Part shown: positions 33,601-38,180 of the stretch, piece after piece
Numbering within the stretch: the stretch's first letter is position 1
Layout of the letters: every line of letters begins with the position of its first letter
Assembly: GCA_030426265.1 (NCBI GenBank)
Contig: JAUHYP010000028.1
Coordinates: 1 to 38,180, forward strand
From: Gammaproteobacteria bacterium
GTDB taxonomy: Bacteria > Pseudomonadota > Gammaproteobacteria > Xanthomonadales > SZUA-36
DNA: 38,180 nucleotides
Direction of reading: 5' to 3'
The notes under the pieces: model-generated
Told to the model about the DNA's origin: nothing
Databases searched by the model: none
Seen by the model: the letters and a program-made list of their open reading frames with translations, nothing else
Made by a program: the position numbers and the translations under genes

Positions 33601-35588
33601 ACCACAAGGGCATGGGGATCACCGCCAAGGGCGCCTGGGAGGGCGTGAAGCGCCATTTCCGCGAACTGGGCACCGACATCCAGAAGACGCCGTTCACCGT
33701 GGTCGGCATCGGCGACATGTCCGGTGACGTGTTCGGCAACGGCATGCTGCTGTCGAAGTTCATCCGCCTCAAGGCCGCATTCAATCACCTGCACATCTTC
33801 CTGGACCCGGATCCGGACCCGGCCGCCTCCTTCCGCGAGCGCAAGCGCCTGTTCGCGCTTCCGCGCTCGTCCTGGACCGATTACGACGCGTCACTGATCT
33901 CACGGGGCGGTGGCGTGTTCTCGCGCCAGGAAAAGCTCATTCCGCTCAGCAAGGAGGTCCGGGACTGGCTGGGGGTCGAAGAGACGCAGTTGCCGCCCAA
34001 TGAACTGATCCGGCGGCTGCTCCAGGCGGAGGTCGATCTGCTGTGGAACGGCGGCATCGGGACCTACGTCAAGTCCGGCCGCGAGAGCCACGCCGACGTC
34101 GGTGACCTGGCCAACAACCCGTTGCGCGTCAACGGGGCGGACCTGCGCTGCAAGGTGGTGGGCGAGGGCGGCAATCTCGGTTTCACCCAGCTCGGGCGGA
34201 TGGAGTACGCCCGCACTGGTGGGCGCATCAACACCGACTTCATCGACAACTCCGCCGGCGTGGACTGTTCCGACCACGAGGTCAACATCAAGCTGTTGCT
34301 CGACCAGGCCCTGCGTTCCGGGTCCCTGGACATGGCTCAGCGCAATGCGCTGCTGGCGGACATGACCGGCGAGGTCGAGTCGCTGGTGCTGCGCAGCAAC
34401 TACCTGCAGACCCAGGCGCTGACCATGATGGAGCGGCTGTCGGCCTCCCGACTGGGCGCGAAGCAGCGCTTCATCGACGTGCTCGAGGACGAGGGCATTC
34501 TCGATCGCGCGCTGGAGTCGCTGCCCGAGGATGACGAACTGGTCGAGCGGCGCAACCGGGGAGAAGGGCTGTACCGGCCCGAACTATCCGTGCTGCTCAG
34601 CTACGCCAAGATTCGCCTGTACCAGCAGCTGCTCGCTTCCGAGGTGCCCGAGGATCCTTTCCTGTCCTCGGAGCTGGCGCGTTACTTCCCGCAGCCCCTG
34701 CAGGAGCGGTTCCCGGAGTTGATCCCCGAGCACCGCCTGCGGCGTGAGATCGTGGCCACGCAGGTCACCAACTCGCTGGTCAATCGCATGGGGATTTCCT
34801 TCGTGGTGCGCATGCGCGAAGACACCGGCGCCGGCGCGGACAAGATCGCCCGCGCCTACACGGTGGCCCGCGAACTGCTCGAGGCGCGCGACTTCTGGTC
34901 CCGGGTCGAAGCCCTGGACAACAAGGTGGCCGCGTCGTATCAGACCGAGGCCCAGGTGGTGATGTGGAACCTGCTGCGGCAGGTCACGCGCTGGCTGGCG
35001 AACCTGCCGGGACATGAGCTGGAGATCCGTTCCACGCTGGAGCGCTTGCGTCCGGGCCTGGAAGAACTCGAGAAACAGCACTATGCCCGGCTCGAGGACA
35101 ACGACAAGGCGCTGGTCCTGGCGACGGAAACCCGCTTCGCCGAGGCCGGCTTCCCGAAACGGCTGGCGCGTCGCATCGCCATGCTGCCGCTGGTCTTCCC
35201 GCTGCTGGACGTGGTCGAAACCGCCGCGTCCAGTGATCTGGACGTGCTCCAGGTGGGTGCGGTCTACCAGGGCCTGGGCCGTTCGCTGGGCCTGAAATGG
35301 CTGCGCCGGCAGGTCGAAGGCCTGCGGGTGGAAGGACAGTGGCACGCCCAGGCCCGTGGCAACCTGCGCGACGAGCTGTATGCCAGCCATCGCGAACTGG
35401 TGGACTCGGCCATCCGCAGCTGTGGCCTCGAGGGCGATCCCGTGCAATGCTGGATCGGCAAGAACCACGAGGATGTGCGCCGGGTGATGGAAATGATGGA
35501 GGACATGCGCTCGCTGGAGCGTGTCGACTACGCCACCGCCTCGGTCGCGGTGCGTTCGCTCGGCCAGCTCGTGAGTTCGGCCAGCTGA
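30630..35588 (+). CDS. gdhB: NAD-specific glutamate dehydrogenase, large (180-kDa class)
   Basis: A 1652-residue enzyme that deaminates glutamate to 2-oxoglutarate and ammonia with NAD+. The long N-terminal half (about 1-700) contains regulatory ACT-like regions. The catalytic half shows RGGLRWSDR (856-864), VPVGAKGGFV with Lys892, GDDPYLVVAADKGTATFSD, GFWMDDAFASGGSVGYDHK and VGIGDMSGDVFGNGMLLS, all typical of the class. The start is the ATG at 30630 with only a weak GGA nearby; a purine-rich GGGGAGGGGG lies too far upstream (about 20 nt). An AT-rich segment with rare codons interrupts the GC-rich coding at 33379-33419. The stop is one nucleotide from nadK. The enzyme feeds 2-oxoglutarate to the OGDH encoded earlier. 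Confidence 0.95.
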   Translation: MSSSTSDAQGKAALLEEVQDILADGATERRAEQARYFAQAFLRRVPSEDIQDTAAITMAAIIDGMMKFAGRREPGTSCVRVFNPDRRHDGWISPHTIIEMVNPDMPFLVDTANLVMAEMGLGVHIMVHPVIHVQRDKLGRQRGFFPTAAGKGEPESIMHLQVDRQTDPSVLHTIEHRLQVAMGHVAQAVEDWSEMRERLGEAVDLLPAWAGDFDAASLEECQAFLAWLRDDHFILLGSRDYVVDRSKGRFNLDLVEGSGIGLLRETDKTIRSRPIATLADGAQGERDHPLIITKTRARSTVHRSGYMDYIGVLRFDKKGRVIGERRFIGLFTSNAYFRRVKDTPLIRQKVARVMERSALREGSYARKSLVHILETLPRDDLFQAGVDEIEGIALAVLALTERQRVRLLVRRERFHRFYSCLVFIPRDDFSTENRQKIQDLLFRAFQGEQLDYAVQISESPLARLQLLIRPKPGARPDPDLRALESRIVEAVSSWQHGLRDTLVHKFGEEKGLAWAASIGRAFPAAYQEDVSPWVASFDVERIAELGDENDLRMSLYRPRGKESDIIRFKIFKRGGPIPLFQALPILENMGLQVVNERPYRLDMEDGSAVWVQDYDMLYDRAAGLDLDRVREHFTEAFLSIWRGITRSDGFNRLILAASLRWREVKVLRAYCKYLQQTGIPFSLAYMAGTLARHPLPARLLLEYFEALFDPARDDESDHRRNLASRRLARDLDDLVADAKISDPVMLELVQAVIDRRRVADRDAQAEAIEEAFLRGLDAVSNLDEDRILHVFHRVIRSTLRTNFYQPDSEGRPRDYISFKFDSSRVPDLPAPRPYREIWVYSTRVEGIHLRMGPIARGGLRWSDRKADFRTEVLGLMKAQNVKNTIIVPVGAKGGFVPMNLPEQGGREAVFAEGTACYKIFINGLLDITDNLDEEKILPPSDVVRRDGDDPYLVVAADKGTATFSDTANAIAQAHGFWMDDAFASGGSVGYDHKGMGITAKGAWEGVKRHFRELGTDIQKTPFTVVGIGDMSGDVFGNGMLLSKFIRLKAAFNHLHIFLDPDPDPAASFRERKRLFALPRSSWTDYDASLISRGGGVFSRQEKLIPLSKEVRDWLGVEETQLPPNELIRRLLQAEVDLLWNGGIGTYVKSGRESHADVGDLANNPLRVNGADLRCKVVGEGGNLGFTQLGRMEYARTGGRINTDFIDNSAGVDCSDHEVNIKLLLDQALRSGSLDMAQRNALLADMTGEVESLVLRSNYLQTQALTMMERLSASRLGAKQRFIDVLEDEGILDRALESLPEDDELVERRNRGEGLYRPELSVLLSYAKIRLYQQLLASEVPEDPFLSSELARYFPQPLQERFPELIPEHRLRREIVATQVTNSLVNRMGISFVVRMREDTGAGADKIARAYTVARELLEARDFWSRVEALDNKVAASYQTEAQVVMWNLLRQVTRWLANLPGHELEIRSTLERLRPGLEELEKQHYARLEDNDKALVLATETRFAEAGFPKRLARRIAMLPLVFPLLDVVETAASSDLDVLQVGAVYQGLGRSLGLKWLRRQVEGLRVEGQWHAQARGNLRDELYASHRELVDSAIRSCGLEGDPVQCWIGKNHEDVRRVMEMMEDMRSLERVDYATASVAVRSLGQLVSSAS
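33379..33419 (+). other. AT-rich rare-codon island with inverted and direct repeats inside gdh
   Basis: Only 12 of 41 bases are G or C, in a gene otherwise near two-thirds G+C. It encodes YKIFINGLLDITDN using ATA twice, TTA and TTG. It contains GGTTAT-TGGAC-ATAACC (33397-33413), a perfect 6-bp inverted repeat, and a second ATAACC (33415-33420). The peptide itself fits the family. Confidence 0.55.
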
Positions 35589-35589
35589 G

Positions 35590-36354
35590 ATGGGGCGACA
35601 ACGGATCCATTTCGTGGCCAGCCCCGCGGACCACGGCAAGGCCGCCCTGGCCGACATGACATCGCGTTACGGCCAGGCCGCCATCAACGACGCCGACGTG
35701 ATCGTGGCCATCGGGGGTGACGGGTTCATGCTGCGCACGTTGCACCGGCTCAAGGGCGCCGACCTGCCGGTGTACGGCATGAAAACGGGCAACGTCGGCT
35801 TCCTCATGAACCTCTACGATTCGGAGGGGCTGCTGGAGCGGCTCGAGTCTGCGGAGGAGGTGTCCCTGCATCCGCTGAAGATGCGGGTCGAGACCGAATC
35901 CGGCGATACCTCCGAGGGCCTGGCGATCAACGAGGTGTCCCTGCTGCGCCAGACCAACCAGGCGGCCCATATCCGGGTCCGGGTCAACGACATCGTGAAG
36001 GTGGAAGAGCTGGTCTGTGACGGCGTGCTGCTGTCCACGGCCGCGGGCAGTACGGCCTACAATTTTTCGGTGCGCGGGCCGATCCTGCCGCTCGGAACCG
36101 AGGCCCTCGCGCTCACGCCCATCAGTCCCTTTCGTCCCCGCCGCTGGCGCGGCGCCGTGCTGCCGTCATCGGCCCGCGTGAGTTTCGAAGTGCTGGATCC
36201 CTTCAAGCGTTCCGTGAGCGCGACCGCGGACGCGTACGAGGTGCGCAACGTGGTGCGCGTGGACATTCACGAGGAGCGCTCGGTGTCCCTGCGCATGCTG
36301 TTCGACCAGGAGCACTCGCTGGAGGAGCGGATTCTCAACGAACAGTTCCTGTGA
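35590..36354 (+). CDS. nadK: NAD kinase
   Basis: A 254-residue ATP-NAD kinase that makes NADP+. The family GGDG motif is at 42-45 (AIGGDGFMLRTLH) with catalytic Asp44. The NE-x-S segment (AINEVSLLRQ) and TAAGSTAYNFSVRGPILPLG, which bind NAD, are intact, as is the ISPFRPRRWRGAVLP stretch I associate with the short Xanthomonadales/alphaproteobacterial form (the E. coli enzyme is about 290 residues). The start codon lies one nucleotide after the gdh stop, implying translational coupling. The neighbourhood NAD-GDH, NAD kinase, 5'-nucleotidase suggests linked control of pyridine-nucleotide pools. Confidence 0.96.
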   Translation: MGRQRIHFVASPADHGKAALADMTSRYGQAAINDADVIVAIGGDGFMLRTLHRLKGADLPVYGMKTGNVGFLMNLYDSEGLLERLESAEEVSLHPLKMRVETESGDTSEGLAINEVSLLRQTNQAAHIRVRVNDIVKVEELVCDGVLLSTAAGSTAYNFSVRGPILPLGTEALALTPISPFRPRRWRGAVLPSSARVSFEVLDPFKRSVSATADAYEVRNVVRVDIHEERSVSLRMLFDQEHSLEERILNEQFL

Positions 36355-36406
36355 GCTGATTCCTCGTCCCGTCGCGCCATTCTCGCCCTTTGAGAAGCGC
36401 ATGCCC

Positions 36407-36412
36407 TAGACT
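36407..36412 (+). promoter_or_regulatory. Candidate -10 giving a leaderless 5'-nucleotidase mRNA
   Basis: TAGACT ends seven nucleotides before the ATG at 36420, the spacing expected for leaderless transcripts. No ribosome site and no -35 are evident. Confidence 0.35.
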
Positions 36413-36419
36413 GCCCGCC

Positions 36420-37355
36420 ATGAACGATGCAAAGGTCACATCGCTGCACCCCCGCCCGCTGGTGGTCGCCATTTCGTCGCGTGCGCTGTTCGACCTGCGC
36501 CAGAGCCACGAGGTGTTCGAGCACGAGGGACTGGAGTCCTACGCCCGCTACCAGCTGGCGCGGGAGGACGAGGTGCTCGCGCCGGGCGTGGCCTTTCCGC
36601 TGGCGCGCAAGCTGCTCTCGCTCAATGAGGATCGCGTGGAAGGCGGCGTACAGCATCCGGGCGTGGAGGTGATACTGGCCTCGCGCAACAGCGCCGACTC
36701 GGGGCTGCGCATCTTCAATTCCATCGAACACCACGGGCTGAAGGTGGAGCGCGCCGTGTTCACCAATGGCGAGCCGCCGGACCGCTACATGCAGGCCCTG
36801 GGCGCGGACCTTTTTCTCTCGACCCACGACGATGACGTGCGCCGCACGCTGGAGGCCGGATACGCCGCGGCCAAGATCCTGCCGGGCGGCGCGCGCGAAT
36901 CGACCAACGGCCAGTTGCGCATCGCCTTCGATGGCGACGCGGTGTTGTTCAGCGACGAAGCGGAGCGCATCTTCCAGTCCGAGGGCCTGGAGGCCTTTGC
37001 GGCCAGTGAAAAGCGCTCGGCGCTGGAACCCCTGATGGGCGGTCCCTTCAAGCGGGTCCTGCAGGCCCTGCACGACATCCAGTCCGCCTACCCGATCGAG
37101 GACAACCCGATCCGGACGGCCCTGGTCACGGCCCGGTCGGCCCCGGCGCACAAGCGGGTCATTCTCACCCTGCGGCACTGGGGCATTCGCATCGACGAGG
37201 CCCTGTTTCTCGGCGGCCGCGAGAAGGGGCCGTTCCTGGCGGCCTTCGGCGCCGACATCTTCTTCGATGACCAGACCGCGCACTGCGAGTCTGCCCGCGC
37301 CCACGTCACCACCGGCCACGTTCCGCACGGCATCACCAACGAACGCAAGCCCTGA
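36420..37355 (+). CDS. 5'-nucleotidase (cytosolic IA-like family)
   Basis: A 311-residue HAD-like phosphatase of the family that includes cytosolic 5'-nucleotidase I, expected to hydrolyse nucleoside monophosphates. Visible features are the N-terminal LVVAISSRALFDL, the nucleophile-type block RIAFDGDAVLFSDEAE (D-x-D), ILASRNSADSGLRIFNSIEHHGL and the C-terminal LFLGGREKGPFLAAFGADIFFDDQ. The start at 36420 gives MNDAKVTSLHPRPLVVAI; a longer in-frame ATG at 36390 precedes the -10 box and is less likely. It follows nadK by 65 nt. The substrate (AMP, IMP, or NMN-type nucleotides) cannot be told from sequence. Confidence 0.86.
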   Translation: MNDAKVTSLHPRPLVVAISSRALFDLRQSHEVFEHEGLESYARYQLAREDEVLAPGVAFPLARKLLSLNEDRVEGGVQHPGVEVILASRNSADSGLRIFNSIEHHGLKVERAVFTNGEPPDRYMQALGADLFLSTHDDDVRRTLEAGYAAAKILPGGARESTNGQLRIAFDGDAVLFSDEAERIFQSEGLEAFAASEKRSALEPLMGGPFKRVLQALHDIQSAYPIEDNPIRTALVTARSAPAHKRVILTLRHWGIRIDEALFLGGREKGPFLAAFGADIFFDDQTAHCESARAHVTTGHVPHGITNERKP

Positions 37356-37361
37356 CGGGAC

Positions 37362-38180
37362 TCAATCGGCCGGCGGCGTCTCGTGAAGAGCGCCGAACCG
37401 GACGATGCGCGGTTCGTTTTCGAGGGTCACGCCGAAGCGCGCCGCCACATCCTCTCGCACCCGGCCCGCCAGGTCGGCCAGTTCCTCGCCCGTGGCGTTG
37501 CCATGATTGACCAGCACCAGGGCATGCCGCTCGGAGATGCCGGCGTCGCCCTCGCGGCGGCCTTTCCAGCCGCAGCGCTCGATCAGCCAGGCGGCGCTGG
37601 TCTTCATCGCACCGCCCGGCGCCGGGTACAGGGGCAGGTCGGGCCACGAGGCGCGCAGGCGTTCGGCCGCATCCGGCGGCAGCACCGGGTTCTTGAAGAA
37701 GCTGCCCGCGTTGCCGATCTCGGCAGGGTCCGGCAGCTTGCGCCGCCGCAGGGCGATGACGGCGTCGCTCACCTCCAGGGCCGTTGCCTGCTCGACGCCA
37801 CGCGCCGACAGCTCCTCGCGAATGCCGGCGTAGTCCAGTCGCGGGGTGAAGCGCCGGTCCAGCGACAGGACCAGGCCCGTGACCAGGTAACGGTCCGGCT
37901 CGCCCGATTTGAATCGGCTGTCGCGGTAGGCGAGGGCGCAGTCGGCCCGTTCGAACAAGCGGGCTTCGCCACGCCGCCAGTCCCAGGCCTCGACCGCGTG
38001 CAGGTGCTCCGCGAGCTCGACGCCGTAGGCGCCGATGTTCTGGATGGGCGCCGCGCCGGCCAGGCCGGGAATCAGCGAGAGGTTTTCCAGGCCGGACAGG
38101 CCCTGGGCCAGTGTCCAGCGCACGGTGTCGTGCCAGTCCTCGCCGGCGGCGACGCGCACCAGGGTCCGGCCCTCGGGTCC
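37362..38180 (-). CDS. murB: UDP-N-acetylmuramate dehydrogenase, 5' end outside window (partial)
   Basis: The C-terminal 272 residues of MurB, which reduces UDP-GlcNAc-enolpyruvate to UDP-MurNAc with NADPH and FAD in peptidoglycan synthesis. The frame is open to the window edge and reads GPEGRTLVRVAAGEDWHD there, mid-FAD domain, so the start lies beyond 38180. Active-site blocks are intact: LSLIPGLAGAAPIQNIGAYGVE, the Arg of YRDSRFK, the Ser of NAGSFFKNP and the Glu of ENEPRIVRF. This is the type I (E. coli-like) enzyme. It is convergent with the 5'-nucleotidase gene, six nucleotides apart, with no terminator visible in the gap. Confidence 0.95.
   Translation of the reverse strand, partial: GPEGRTLVRVAAGEDWHDTVRWTLAQGLSGLENLSLIPGLAGAAPIQNIGAYGVELAEHLHAVEAWDWRRGEARLFERADCALAYRDSRFKSGEPDRYLVTGLVLSLDRRFTPRLDYAGIREELSARGVEQATALEVSDAVIALRRRKLPDPAEIGNAGSFFKNPVLPPDAAERLRASWPDLPLYPAPGGAMKTSAAWLIERCGWKGRREGDAGISERHALVLVNHGNATGEELADLAGRVREDVAARFGVTLENEPRIVRFGALHETPPAD

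Overview
This is a GC-rich (roughly two-thirds G+C by eye) stretch of bacterial chromosome, densely packed with housekeeping genes. I see no tRNA, rRNA, insertion sequence, prophage or CRISPR array. Several genes point to Gammaproteobacteria: an E. coli-type cobalamin methionine synthase, a PurB of E. coli type, a RoxA/YcfD ribosomal oxygenase, a DUF2058 (YaiL) protein, a Gdx/SugE exporter and a Mip-like FKBP. The short NAD kinase followed by a 5'-nucleotidase resembles what I remember from Xanthomonadales/Lysobacterales. That placement is inference from memory, not a computed phylogeny.

Layout. 29-3950: periplasmic cyclophilin (minus), gyrA (plus) and a two-cysteine peroxiredoxin (minus). 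4120-11079 (all minus): the 2-oxoglutarate dehydrogenase operon sucA-sucB-lpd, continuing into an AcuI/YhdH-type reductase and ending with a single-domain receiver protein whose 5' half is noticeably AT-rich. 11360-13866 (minus): purB overlapping roxA. 14082-15479: fumC, divergent from purB. 15536-18141: an MBOAT O-acyltransferase and an AlgJ/AlgX-like SGNH partner, a two-gene O-acetylation module without polysaccharide synthesis genes beside it. 18217-18997: a duplicated DUF3012 lipoprotein divergent from gdx. 19049-21565 (minus): a self-contained ABC-2 transporter operon (small membrane protein, YtrA-type GntR repressor, ATPase, permease) with a near-perfect operator over its -10 box. 21756-24589: FKBP isomerase, ugd and a DUF2058 protein. 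24663-29289 (minus): metH preceded by an ArsR-plus-methyltransferase regulator of the SahR kind, with a strong inverted repeat over its own promoter. 29431-37355: acyl-CoA dehydrogenase, the 180-kDa class NAD-glutamate dehydrogenase, NAD kinase and a 5'-nucleotidase. 37362-38180: murB, cut by the window edge.

How the genes fit together. Much of the content is central carbon and nitrogen flow through 2-oxoglutarate: OGDH consumes it, NAD-GDH supplies it from glutamate, fumarase acts further round the TCA cycle and PurB releases fumarate. NAD kinase and a nucleotidase sit directly behind NAD-GDH. The most interesting material is regulatory: the probable SahR circuit, the GntR/ABC operator, palindromes upstream of sucA, an AT-rich codon island with an inverted repeat inside gdh, stacked hairpins ahead of gdx, and an SGNH acetyltransferase partner whose catalytic Asp looks replaced by Asn. 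I found no convincing wholly new multi-gene system. No gene-free stretch exceeds about 300 bases.
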